A DNA stretch of 64,000 nucleotides, taken from assembly GCA_037893245.1 (NCBI GenBank), contig JBAIAA010000451.1, positions 248,001-312,000 of the forward strand, written 5' to 3'. Below are positions 9,170 through 20,795 of the stretch, piece by piece (position 1 is the stretch's first letter; each line of letters begins with the position of its first letter). Source of the stretch: Crossaster papposus (Eukaryota > Echinodermata > Asteroidea > Velatida > Solasteridae). The notes beneath the pieces are model-generated. The model made no database searches. It was not told the origin of the DNA and saw only the letters and a list, made by a program, of their open reading frames with translations. A program made the translations under genes and the position numbers.

Positions 9170-11660
9170 ATTGACTGGTTGATTGATTGGTTGCTATAAC
9201 TACTAATTGGATTTCTGAATGATGCCTTTCGGCAACCGCTGATATAGGCGAATTTGATCTGTAAAACAAATATACTTGACCTGGTGTTTAAAAAGGGTGA
9301 CCAAACGTTGAAATTGAATTATAATTTGCACAATTTGTTCAGTAAAACGTGCTCTTGAACATTTGTTTGGGGGGCGAAACTGAATGTGAGAGTTAAATTT
9401 GAATAATTTTTTTTAAAATAGAAACTGTGACCAAACGTTGAAATTATTGATAAAATGACTACATTTGGCAAAAGCGTGACCCATTTATTGTACGGCGCAA
9501 ATGTGAAGCACATAACGAGCGAGGATTGTGTTTCCTTTTTTTAATCATTAAATTTAATCACTTTTTTCTCAGCCAGTTAAAATAGATCCATTGTATCAGT
9601 ACATTCAAGATTAATCTGACCTTTGTTTTTATGATGATGATGTGCTTCACCTGGCTTTGTTACCGAGTATAAATAGTAGCATTTTCATCACGGCAGCTTG
9701 GGCTTGTTGAAAACATCAAACTGTTTACCAGATGTCATGCCCACCCGAGTCAATTTCTAGTGAAGGTGGGTTAGCTAGCTATTGCTAAAAATCCCTTCAT
9801 TGTAACATCTTACCTGATGTTAATCAATAACGCGGTGCATGTCTTTATCTATGTACTTTTATACATCGTCGTGTGCCAAGGAAAAGGACGTTACAGCCCA
9901 GGCACGCAACAAATCACTTTTTGAGATAATCGAGTTTAAAGGTTTTGTGCTGCCATTTCTAAATTAAACCCTACATCAGGCTGAAATTTCGACTTGTAAA
10001 TCTTGTGAATAGTTCGAATAGAACCGTGTATTTTTTATATAAAACTGGTACTTAATTTTATTTCAAAATATCACTTAATTATGAGGTTATTTACATATTT
10101 ATGCTAACGACCTTATACCGGGAACTATTATCGCTACAAGTGTGTTACTTCAAGTGTAGCAAGTTTTGTTCCATTGGCATTACACGCTAACGTCCTTATG
10201 CCATGTAACAATCCTTACGACCTTTTACCGGGAACAAACCTTGCTGCAAGCGTGTTAACGTCCACTGATATGTGGAGAGGTGAACGCACTTGTAACAAGT
10301 TTTGTTCCATTGATATTATACGCTAACGTCCTTATGCCGGGTACACAAAATTGCAAAACGCCTTCCGTCCTTTTTATTTAATTAATTACGTCATAATGAC
10401 GACGTAATCCCTGGAGACGAAATGTATTCCAAATGAAAGATGTTTTGATTCTCTATCGGTTACCCGAACAATACGAATTTGACCTTTTGACCCATTTTTA
10501 ACCCTAACGACCTTTTTCCGGGCACACGACGACATGTACTTTTGTTTTTGTTTGTTTCCTATGTCTTTAAATTATTGTTCATTATTGTTCTGTAGTTTTG
10601 TCTGTGAAAAATGGGGCATTTGGGAGACATCTCCATAGAGACGTACACAAAAGTTTTCATTCTTTATTGTAACCTAACCCATTTTTACCTGGAGCTTTTT
10701 TTACTAAATTTCATATTTAAGCATTTTGGACCCTACTCTATCCATCAAAAATATAAAAAATCTACAAAATATTTTTTTATAAGGTAGCTGTGGAATTAGG
10801 GAGACACTAAAATGTCTCCCTAATTCCAATGTCTCCCAACTACCCAACAAATAACGCTAAAATGTCCCCCGAAGGTGCTCATTGTAAATATAATGAAGAT
10901 AATATAATTTAATCGATGGGGTATGAGATGACAACCTTCACGCGGCCCACCCTGTTTCCACTAATGTCATCAAACTGATGTATGCAGTAACACGGCTGCT
11001 CATCATCATACGAAAGGAGAAGTTTAATCAATAACGTGTTGCATTTGTTGGATCTTGTCGTACAATGCTTAACACGGCTGCCCAACACTTAACTCTGTGT
11101 CGGCAATTTGTGGATGTACAATCAAGTTATTGCCATTGTAGTTGAACAAATAAGCATTAAAAACTTATCATAATTGGAAGTATAATACCCCCAACCGACA
11201 CTTAGGAAGACAATCCTATAGGCATGTACACAAACTGAAAACAGTCCTGACTTGTTTATCCTAATCCTTTTTTTCCAAGATTTTCAAGATTTATGCTATT
11301 TATACCCCAATCTGTCGTTCTAGAGCAAAAATAACTCCCAAATAAGGTTTTTAAGGTAGCTACACTTATAGGGATACACTAAAATGTCTCCCTTAGTGTC
11401 ACTGTCTCCTTATTACCTGAAAACTTACGCTAATTTGTCTCCATAAGTGCTCATTTAGTAAAATATAGCGTCGCATCATACAATGATAATTATACTACAC
11501 TCCTGCATAAAATGCTCTGAAAGACTGCAAAGAAGAATAATTGGAATCGCGTTCGTAAAATGTGACATTCTCAAATGTTGGCCAGCAAAAACAACGGCTT
11601 TGCTCGACTCGAGATAAGAATTTATTGATAGAAGAACAAGATTCCGATCGGCGGCGTGAC
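9170..11660. other. Repeat-rich non-coding stretch
   Basis: No gene seen. Holds about five copies of a degenerate word AACGwCCTTwTrCCGGG (near 10108, 10188, 10217, 10325, 10504), two of them inside a rough direct duplication (10104-10203 and 10213-10340). Two related stretches with ACACTAAAATGTCTCCCT occur near 10803 and 11375. Pieces near 10550-10610 and 10890-10990 recur near 26645-26710 and 27092-27180. Confidence 0.5.
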
Positions 11661-11664
11661 TTAA

Positions 11665-11876
11665 AGGTAGGATACACCATTGGCAATTGCTTGAATTGTC
11701 ATGAATGGTTGTACTCGGGAGGCTGTATTTTATAGTTAATATCTTCTACCTGACCTGTTTGAAGTTTTACAATCGTGGATGCCGAGAAAAGCACGAAAAA
11801 CAGCGTTTATTTTCAACCGGAGTCGAGCAGTTATTCTTATGTTATTTGTGGTTTTTTTCGCGATCGCCGTCCGGCT
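11665..11876. mobile_element. TTAA-target MITE, family A copy b (left half only)
   Basis: Starts AGGTAGGATACACCATTGG after TTAA (11661-11664) and follows the family through TTTTCAACCGG to the central GCGATCGCCGTCCGGC, where similarity stops. The right half is missing. The break falls on the palindromic core, suggesting hairpin-associated deletion. Confidence 0.8.
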
Positions 11877-11910
11877 TGCCCACAGGGGCCATTTCCCACG
11901 GTTGTAATCG

Positions 11911-12018
11911 AGTCATTTACAAGTCATTTCACGAGTCTTTAACAACTCAATTCACAAGTCTCTTCACAAGTCTCTTCACAAGTCACTTCACAAGTCATTT
12001 CACAAGTCACTTTAAAAA
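11911..12018 (+). repeat. Short 12-bp minisatellite (about 9 units)
   Basis: Degenerate units of AGTCTCTTCACA/AGTCATTTCACA, several with one-base deletions. The array is followed by the same ATTAGTCTTGGTTGCAAGAC-type flank as the large array at 27643-29130, so it is the short allele of a duplicated locus. Confidence 0.85.
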
Positions 12019-13850
12019 TTAGTCTTGGTTGCAAGACGTACTAGCACTAGCAGCCTTATGCGAGGCATTGTATGCGATGCAGCGTGATTAGGCCGTCGAT
12101 GTGGGCGCGCTCTAACGTACGCCAAAAAACATTATGATGCTTTGTCTTATAGCTAACTCGCATTTGAAAAGCGCGCGAGCTCTCATATATAATTTATCAG
12201 GCAGGTCAAAACAATAGTAACGCTTTCGCACTGGAGGAAGTTAATTCGAGCTGGTTAAGGGCCCAGTCACACCGGGCTTGCGACCAGGTTACGACCTAGC
12301 TGCGACCGAAAAATGTTGCAATCCTGGGAAAATCGTACAAAGAGCGTGCGACTGGTCGCAGAGGTCGTGGGTCATCGCCACAGCAAAATTAGTCGCAGCA
12401 AGGTCGATGGTCATGTTCAAAACTTCTGACCTGCGATTCCAAATCGTAAGAGGTTGCAGACACGTCTTACATGGTCGTACCACCAGTCGTGCATGCTCGC
12501 ACCACCAGTCATGGATGATCGCGGGTCCCACAGTCGCACGATTTGTCGTGCAACTGGTTGTAGGTATACACGACTGATCGTGCGAGTGGTCGCAGGTATA
12601 CACGATTGCTCGTACGATCTATCGTGGGTACCTAAGACTAGTCGCACAATTACCTACGACTGGTTTTGCGATCAATCTTCTCCAATTGCTTGTGATCTCA
12701 CGACCAAGCGTGCCACCAATCGTACGTAAAAGTCCTAAGAGCAATCACACCATACAACCGCTATGCGGAGATCGTCGCAAACATTGGCGATTGGTCGTAT
12801 CTCTGCTAAATCGCACCAATCGCACGATCCAGAAATCGTACGATCCGGTGTGACTGGGCCTTTAGTCGGGTAACGTTTACATGTAGCTTCTCGGATTACA
12901 CTCTTGCCAAACCCAATAAGGAACAAATAAATTATGACCACGTATAAATTGACGAAGAGCACTGACCTGATGACTTTTTAGCTTCTCAAAACCCAGTTTC
13001 TTTTACTGTAACATCGATCGCTTCGTCAACGATCTGCCCGACCTTGGTCCAACATTGCTCACCAAACAACGCGACGCTATACATACAGTACATGTCCGTA
13101 CACGTCGCGCGAGGGAACGTATACACCCTTGACCTGTGAGTGAGCGTTTATATGCGTTAGTATACGCGCTATGTGCCTCATGTTTAATTTATAAATGAAC
13201 TTTTAATTCCCGTACACTTGAGGAATAACGAGCTAGAGCGTTGAAAAGTACGCCGCGTGCTTTGCGTACGAGGCTGTGTAGTAAAAGCACGGGCGACTGC
13301 TCCACACGTGTGCATGCAAGTACATGTACATGTACCGAACGTGGGGCAGACGGACCGTGGGGTGCACCGGGATTTGTTTACGTGGCCTCTTGGCTTTCAC
13401 TTTCATAATTGTTCCTTCTCTGTTATGTTGAACTTTCTATTTATTTGGTTGTTATAATATGTGTTCAAACTCTTATTTTTGAAGTTGTGTGAGCTTCTAG
13501 TAACTAGTATTTAGTAATTGGTGTATGTTAACGAGCGTACAGCCTGAGCTTGTTTCATATAATTTATAAACACCATGCACTCAGTCATCAATTATATAAT
13601 AAATTTGCACACCATGAACTACATTTCTTTCTCTGAATTACCGTAAAACAGAGAAAACACGTTTTCGTGATTTATTTACAGAAGAAGTGAGTTTGGTTTT
13701 ATTCTTTTTTTGTTCTTGTTCCTACAAATGCAATGACTAATAGGCCTAGCTTTTCGCACATTCTCAACAGGTAAATAATTGAGGACTGTTAGGGTTAACA
13801 TTTAATGTAAGCCTATTTTGTATGGAGTCCTTTAATATATATTGTGTTTA
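12019..13850. repeat. Duplicated segment, copy 1
   Basis: After removing the insertion at 12258-12861, this stretch matches 29131-31135 in order and orientation: TTGCAAGACGTACTAGC, GCGATGCAGCG, GGGCGCGCTCTAACGTACGC, ATAAATTATGACCACGTATA, ACATCGATCGCTTCGTC, GTACGCCGCGTGCTTTGCGT and onward to about 13850. No coding function was recognised. The unit could be a large non-autonomous element or a segmental duplication. Confidence 0.75.
12258..12861. mobile_element. Foldback element, TTA target (CGAC-word type)
   Basis: Ends AGGGCCCAGTCACACCGG and CCGGTGTGACTGGGCCT, with TTA on both sides (12255-12257, 12862-12864). The paralogous segment near 29362 has the uninterrupted GGTTAGTC site, which proves the insertion and its 3-bp duplication. 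The interior is a degenerate run of words such as GTCGCA, TCGTACGA and CACGAC in both senses. A TTA duplication fits PIF/Harbinger-type mobilisation (inference). Confidence 0.88.
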
Positions 13851-15870
13851 TTGGGAAGGAGCGTAATCATACATGCGGCTCACGTTTTTTGCAATGATTA
13901 GAACGATTCTCGGTCACATGGGAAGGACATTAAATTGAAGGACGTGTAACGCTGGGTTATGTGGATTGTTTTTATTTTTCTGTGAGACTATTAGGTTTTT
14001 TAGTTAAAGATGAAGTGTTTTTGCAAGAAAATAGAAAAGAGAAACCGGTTTATGTAGGCATACTTCAAGGAAAGATCAGTTTATTTGTTTGTGTGTGTTT
14101 GATCAATCCTGGAGTTAGCTGCACTGAATCAGAACTCATTTTAAATGGGAAGGGGGGGGGGGGGGTGTTTATGGGAGTTTCAAGAGAATCCCTCCGTACG
14201 TTATCTAATCGCGCGTTGTCTAGTGGGTATGCCAGAGAGTGGTTGTTTGACTGGCCTCTCTAGAGCGTAATTCCTAACTTTTTTTATTTCGGGTGAGACA
14301 CGCATATGGGGGGACGGTCCGTCAGTGTCACAAAGTACACAATTTACTATTATAAAACTGTGAAATCAAACCCCGTATGCAACAGAAAAGTTGATTCCGT
14401 TGTGAATTCCAGTTGATGTTAATTTAAATAATAATGTTTAATTCCTTGGCTGCTTATGCTAATTTTGATGGTCTGATCGGGTGTTCGTCTCGAACCACCG
14501 TTTTCAATGGGCTTTCCTCCACGCCCTGCTAGGCTTGATTACGGTAACCCCAATGAGGGCTTAACAGTTTAACCGCTTTACTTAAAGGTTTAGAACTATT
14601 CAGTTTCTGGGGTTGTAGAATAAATTAGTCCTAGGTATGTACCGGTACATTTGGCTTCCCCGAGTATAAAAGTGCGCTGCACATTTTATGGGGTTGAGTT
14701 TCGTGTTGCGGGTACCGGGAGTGAGTTAGTCTCGCCGGGGGATGGTGTCCAGCGAACAAGGCCATCAGCGCTGAGGCTGGTGGTGTTTTAGAAAGTCGTC
14801 ATTTTTGGCTTAAAAGTGCCAGGCAACTTTGGGGACCCTTTTGGGGGTGTCAGTGGTTCGCACTAGCGGACATAGAAGGCCATGGGCTTGCAGCACGATT
14901 CTCCCGGAAATGCCAGACCGTAGGAAACACTGGAGGAAAACCTTGGAGGATCTGTGAGTAAACTTTATATATAAAAATATATTGCATTTTGTCAGATTTA
15001 TGCAAAACCTATTAATGTGTATTTCTCATGAAAACCAATTTGTAGGCTGTTGTATTTGGCCTTATTTGTCACGAACTAAATTGACAAATTATGAGGGTCG
15101 AGTTTTTTAAAACAATCGTATATGTGTATTCATACTTTTCAAAATCATGTTGAGGGTCATCGTCCACGAGGGTCTTTCCATTTGGGATCACTGTTCAACC
15201 CAGGGTTCAACCAACTGAGGGTCCGGTTACTGTCGTGCAGCCTTCTATAGTCGATAGCGCAGATTCGTTATTCATATTGTATTTAATTATTTATTTAGTT
15301 GTATTTATATTTTTGATTATTACATGATGTTACATTTTCTACAGTAATATTTGAGTTGCGGTCTTTCAGTTTATGTGTTGGAGTTGTCCAATGTTTGTCA
15401 GTCTAAGCAGGGTGGCGCTTGGGTCCGCCTTGCGACAGTCAGTTCTAGACACATTATCTCTGCTATAGATGACAGTCAGTGGTTGGAGTTCGTGGACGGG
15501 CAAATACATCAAACGTCTGCAGGCCAATTAGGTTAGACATTCTCTGAGAGCGGGAGTTTTAAACCCCGTCTCTGGTTTTGGCGACGCGATGACTGGTTTG
15601 TGTATTGCAACAGTGGTCCTTTGTTTTTAGTTCACTCAGTGATTGATTATTACCGGTGATAATATGCCGTCCCCTCTTTCCCCCCCTTTTTGGAAGGGGA
15701 GCAGGGCATATTTTCTGTGCTATTTCATGCACTTCATCAGTCACCATCTTTTCAGTTTACTTTCCCTTTTCCTTGTTTTTATTTGTGTGTCGGTTTATAT
15801 GACAGATGGCAAGGACAAATACCGGCTTTTGGGGGTAATGATCGACAGGAGGGTATCTTGACTTAATTAT
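13851..15870. other. Non-coding stretch with a TATA box and possible 5' exon
   Basis: No protein gene seen. TATAAAAG lies at 14665-14672. It is followed by GC-rich sequence and a good donor motif GATCT|GTGAGTAAAC near 14954, so about 14695-14953 could be an untranslated first exon or the start of a retroelement transcript. A G run lies near 14151-14165. The Penelope-like remnant begins downstream on the other strand. Confidence 0.3.
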
Positions 15871-15876
15871 TTTGTT

Positions 15877-17420
15877 CTAGTCTTGAGATACATTTCTTTG
15901 ATCATTGTTTTGTTCTTCCATTAGTTCAAATAGGATTTGCACATTCTCCTCATCCAGATTTGTTTTCTCTTGGTTGGATTGTGGAGATGCTTTAGTCCTA
16001 GATCGAACAAGTTCATATGTTATGTGTTTGTGCCGCTTATATGCCAAGATGGGTTGGGTATCAAATGGCCTATTTAGGTATACGTTTTCACTAATCAAGT
16101 GCTAGTGTTTAAGGAGTGCCCGTTTGAGGGCTGGGTGCGCGACTTGTGGGCAGTATGGTAGGACGAACACCAGTGGGATATTGTTTTTTTGGGGGTTTTA
16201 CGCTTAGAGTCCGCGGGAGTCCCGCCTCTTTGAGAAAAGAGGGTCAAGTCTTCGTTTGTGTATCCGCGCTTTTGAAGTTTCTCTTTGAAGAATTCAACCC
16301 TCTCCTCAAAGTCTGTTAAATGGGTACATATATGTTTGTATCTAGTCACTTCGCCCTTGAATAAGCTGCCAAATACCGACTTAGGGCGTGCTGAATCTCG
16401 AGCTAGGTACTGAAATGTATAAGTTATTTGGTAGCTACTCGAGTATCCAATATCCCTTCATTTATAAATCGTTCGCCTTTTTAGACAATAAGGTCAAGAA
16501 AAATGACTTGGCGGGTTGAGATCTCAGACGTAAACTTCAGCGTAGGATGATTTTTATTAAGTTATTGCACGAGGTCAGCAGCCTGCTTTTCGTTTCCGTT
16601 AAAGATTATAAGAACATCGTCTCTATATCTCATGTAGGTCACAATTGCAGGATTGTGAGCGAGAATTTTGTCTTGTTCGTATTTGAATAGGGTTATGTCG
16701 CAAATCTCCGGACTGCATTCGCTGCCCATGGCCACGCCAATTTTCTGTTTGAAAAACTTGCTATTCAATTCAAACGTGTTTCGATGCATGATGAGTTCAA
16801 GGAGACAACGCGCGTGGTCTGTCGTGGGCTTGTGTATTGCGTATAGTCTGTCGTCGGCCATTGCAAGTGCGTCACAAACTGATTCAATCGCCTTATCTTG
16901 TGGGCAGTTAGTGTACATGGATACTATATCCAGTGTTATTGGTAGGCTATCTTGCTCCAATGTCAGGTTTTTTAGTTTTTCAAGAACATGCCCGGAATTG
17001 CGTGTGTATGTGCTTTGTTGTTTGATAATTGGGAGCAAAAAATAGTCTATGTATTTGAATATGGAGTCGGTCCTCCGCAACCACTAATGATTGGCCTCCC
17101 CACGAACCGTGTTCCTTCTGGTACTTCTTTGTGAACTTTCGGTAGGAGGTAAAAGCAATGTGTTTAATGTCATGGTTGCGGGGGTTAAAAAACTCGGATA
17201 TGTCTTTCGATATGAGTCCGTCCACGTAGAGTTGGCGTATGGCTTGAGAGACTAATTCCGCGGTTTCATCGGTCAGGTCCCTGTTAATTTCTTCATAGTG
17301 GGGGCCTGTTAATATTGGCGTGTCCCTTTACGTATGTAGTCTTGTTTATTAAGGACGCACACACCGCGGCCTTTATCGAATTGTTTAATGACAATATCCT
17401 GTCTCTTTCTGAGGCCAGAC
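15877..17420 (-). pseudogene. Penelope-like element reverse transcriptase, broken
   Basis: On the - strand, from about 17400, a frame reads IVIKQFDKGRGVCVLNKQDY, the N-terminal motif of Penelope-like reverse transcriptases. Then come DIVSMYTNCPQDKAI (first catalytic Asp region, about 16930), FFKQKIGVAMGSECSPEI (about 16735) and YMRYRDDVLIIFNG (catalytic YxDD, about 16635). Further on are RGYTNEDL and PILAYKRHKHITYELVRSR, the thumb-side motifs. At least two frameshifts (near 17330 and 17090) and one between 16560 and 16350 break it. No GIY-YIG endonuclease was recognised at the 3' side. It would have copied element RNA into DNA. Confidence 0.8.
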
Positions 17421-17986
17421 AGCGCAACACGTTCTGCTTATGTTATATTGAATTTGACATTTTGAATTCTATGTCTGGACAGTTTCCACCCCCCCCCCCC
17501 CCCGAAAACACAATACACTTATACACAGTAATTGCGGTCTTTGTACTCATTTGCGACACAATTGTAATGACATATTAACTGTGTTTGTTCCTAGTTCAAT
17601 AAAGCTAAAAGCCACTAATGAAACCGCTAAATTTCCGCTTCGTTTGTGTTCCAATATTTGAGTATAAATCAGTCACCCGAATGACGATTAAATTCTCGGT
17701 ATTGAGGAAGGGAGCTTTCTTGAAAAATCATTAAAAAAACATTAGTGTTCCTCATAATAATTTAGGTAGCCATACCACATCAAAATGAGCGGTTGGAGTT
17801 GGCTGCTCATTTACATTACAACAATAAAGAAGCGAGGAATAGTAAGCCTTCGCACCCACCGTCGAGCTTGGAAGCAAGCTGAGTGGTTATTTGTCATTCA
17901 CTAGTAGTAGTAGCACCTAAAATGAGCAACTATAGATGTTGCAGTCATTAAACCCAAATGAATGAAAATGTCTTTTTTAAAGTTCT
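17421..17986. other. Intergenic; no gene recognised
   Basis: AT-rich sequence with one C run (17488-17504). No domain or repeat boundary was identified. Confidence 0.35.
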
Positions 17987-18245
17987 TGTAAATCTAATTT
18001 TTTTACCAAAACAGATTTTGACATGTCAGGTCTCACAAAAGTCCAGCAAAAAAAGGTTTCTATAACTTCCCTTAAAAATTATCTCGTCGGCCATGTGTTT
18101 TTTTTCATTGAAAATGCATTGAAAAAAAACACGGCCGCTCAAAACCCACGAATTGTTAATGGAACTTATAGAAACAGATTTTTTCCTGGACTTTTGTCAG
18201 ACCTTGCATGTCAAAATTTGTTTTAGTCACAACATTAGATTTACA
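17987..18245. mobile_element. Palindromic MITE (TGTAAATCTAAT ends)
   Basis: Perfect 12-bp ends TGTAAATCTAAT/ATTAGATTTACA, followed inward by GACATGTCAGGTCTCACAAA and its near complement, and a central TGTGTTTTTTTTCATTGAAA/ATTGAAAAAAAACACG symmetry. 259 bp, non-coding. The target duplication is not clear. Confidence 0.65.
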
Positions 18246-18414
18246 AAAATCCAAACATTTTCAAAATCGATTGGGTAAAAAACGCTCCAGAGGCCAAAAC
18301 GATAGCGACAAACCATTCTGACAGCGACTAAAATTCTACATCGATCGGCTGCAAAAATGGCACAGCAATACTGCATTAGTCACAAAGCGACCGATGGCAC
18401 ACACCACAATGGGC

Positions 18415-18521
18415 AGGGGGGGGGGGAGAGGGGAGGAGGGGGGGGGGGGGAGAGGGGAGGAGGGGGGGGGGGGGGAGGGGGGGGGGGAGGGGGGGGGGGG
18501 GGAAGAGGGGGGGGGAAGGGT
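18415..18521 (+). repeat. G-rich tract (G-quadruplex-like)
   Basis: About 107 bp of almost pure purine on the + strand, made of GGGGGG runs separated by A or AGA, with a rough AGGGGAGGAGGGGGG repeat. It creates spurious Gly/Arg and Pro-only frames. Strong potential for G-quadruplex or triplex formation; no function is shown. Confidence 0.8.
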
Positions 18522-19204
18522 GTTGCGCAATCATTTGCAATCGCAGTTTGGGTACACTCCATTTTAAAAAAAAGGTGATGACCATTAAACATAAATAAAC
18601 AAAAACATGTATACTGTTAACATTTTCTTTTTAAAAATATTACCGACAATTTTCCGTTGGTTTATTGCAGCAGCTAACGTGTATGAATGGGTCCAGATGG
18701 GAATTTCGTTACAAAACGTCTCCCCTATAATGGCTACAAATATCGACATAATGTGAAAAAAAATATTGTTCATCCTCTGATTTTTTTCCACTAACGTAAT
18801 AATTAGGAATAGATCTTTCATTCCTGAAAGTTAAATAAAAATCACTCGGTACATCCTCTAGATATTTGACCTTTTTTTTTTATTAAAAAAAAAAAAAATG
18901 GTTTCTGCCAATTCTCAAACGCGAAAGTTTACGCCATGCCTGTACTGTACGAATCTGGCTTTGCGGACGTTGGATAAATCACTGAATTCGGGAGCGATGC
19001 ACGAGGCTCATCGAGTGCAAATTTGTACGTGTTTCAATGGTGCGCTTCGAGGTAGCAATCTATACGTATTTACTGTATGAGATGTGCGGCTCGTGAGCGT
19101 GGAAGAATGAATGAGATACATTTCAACGTTGGTGGCGCACTTTTTGGGGCCCCCCCTTCCGCCCCCCCCCCTGACAATGGGCTAATAAACTTATAAAAGA
19201 CGCT

Positions 19205-19400
19205 GTCAGCCTCATATGAAGCGCGAAATGTGGCAGAGAACCCCCCCCCCCCCCCCTCTTTTTTGTTGACCATTGTGTTCCCGGAATCTCAGGAATTCCT
19301 TTTAGGTTTCAAGGGGGGATGGGTTATATTACAACAGTGTTTAGTGCGTATAAAGTATAGGGATAAGAGGGGGTATCGCGCTGGGTATAGTCAGCCTGCT
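19205..19400. mobile_element. Poly-C-containing inverted-end element
   Basis: Shares GTGGCAGAGAA, a run of about 18 C, CTCTTTTTTGTTGACCATTG, AATCTCAGGAATTCCTTTTA, AAGTATAGGGATAAGAG and TATCGCGCTGGGTATA with the paired copies at 62811-63012 and 63024-63246 (opposite orientation). The homopolymer sits next to one terminus in all three. Confidence 0.65.
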
Positions 19401-19982
19401 GACATGCCTGAAGTGAACGCTATACATAATACACACCATCAACACAATAGCCTATGATGGCAAATTGACATGGATGGATAGACGCAAAGAAAACGAGATC
19501 TAAGTGGCCAATTGTGCGTACTGGAACATCATGAAGACATGAATGCAAAATCGGTAACAAGTGTAATATATCTGCTACTTACAAAAAGGTCAGGATAGTT
19601 ACGAATAGGTCTTTCTGTGCGTATTTCTTGATCATGTTGATCGAATCGACATAACATGGGCGCAGACATGTTGAATTACCAAGTTGATGACGTAGAAGTT
19701 TTCGACCAATCGAAAGCAAGCATTGTCTCGTAATGGCAACTTTGTTTGAAAAAATAAATCGCGCCCCGATGGGAGGGCCATATTGGTTTGTTCGGCTTTT
19801 GAGTGGATAGGATACGTACACCGTCTACCATGTCGTATGAAACCGTCGAAAACGAAAGAACACTAATTTATCATGAGTATGGTACGGCTAACATGCTTGC
19901 GTTTAAAGTTAGCGATAATGTTATTTTACTGGCAGTTGTGTGGCGTATCTGTCTTACGCGTTTCATATAATTGTTATTGTTA

Positions 19983-20293
19983 AGCCCTGTTCGCACTGGA
20001 CTTAATTTGGGCAAACTAACCGAGCCAATGGGTAACTTACCCTTTTCAAGTCCAGTGCGAACAGCCTGGGTAACTTTCCTCACAGGTAACTTACCCACGC
20101 CGTGTGGGTAGATTAACCGAGCCAAAGGTGCCCAGGAAGATTGACCAGGTCAGTTTAACCGAGCCAGAAAATCCAGTGCGGTAAGTTACGTGTGAGGAAA
20201 GTTACCCAGGCTGTTCGCACTGGACTTGAAATGGGTAAGTTGTCCCTTTGGCTCGGTTAGTTTGCCCAAATTAAGTCCAGTGCGAACAGGGCT
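19983..20293. mobile_element. Foldback element, TTA target (AACCGAGCC-word type)
   Basis: Ends AGCCCTGTTCGCACTGGACT and AGTCCAGTGCGAACAGGGCT are perfect complements. TTA flanks both sides (19980-19982, 20294-20296). The interior repeats GTAACTTACCC, AACCGAGCC and CAGTGCG in both senses. 311 bp, non-coding. Confidence 0.85.
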
Positions 20294-20795
20294 TTAATTG
20301 TAAATGTGTTCCTTTTGCTTTGTTACCCCATGATTAAACTTTAAAATGTGTCTATTAAAGAACGGCTAAATACAGTTTTATGACACATAAGTATAAACAA
20401 AAAAATACACAATATTTGTATTTGTTTGCATTGTACTCGTTTGAATTGGTCTTTTATTAACTTTGTTGTCTTCTTTATTCGTTAATGTTAAGACCATGCA
20501 AATTAAACAATAATTATGTGATTTTCGTATAAGGGGATCGTTATAGAAATTAAATGATGTTTCCCTGTGGAATTTTTTTCACAGGCCCTTTTCTGTTTCT
20601 GTTTATTTCTTTAGTTATACGTTTATATATCTGAAATTGTTTTCTCAATGTTCTGACGTGTTAGGCATCTCGGCATGTAAGTTTTGCTGTTGTTGTACCA
20701 CCTCACGCAATTTTCATGAGTTATTTGTCCAACAATTTTGTTGAGCCACTTGTTGAACGAGGTCACCCCTCCACGGCTGAAGATTCACTCCTGCA

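Noticed and set aside
12278..12729. Several overlapping frames of 76-105 codons
   Set aside because: All lie in the foldback element 12258-12861, whose CGAC words lack stops in many frames.
18336..18592. Pro-rich and Gly/Arg-rich frames
   Set aside because: Translations of the G-rich tract.
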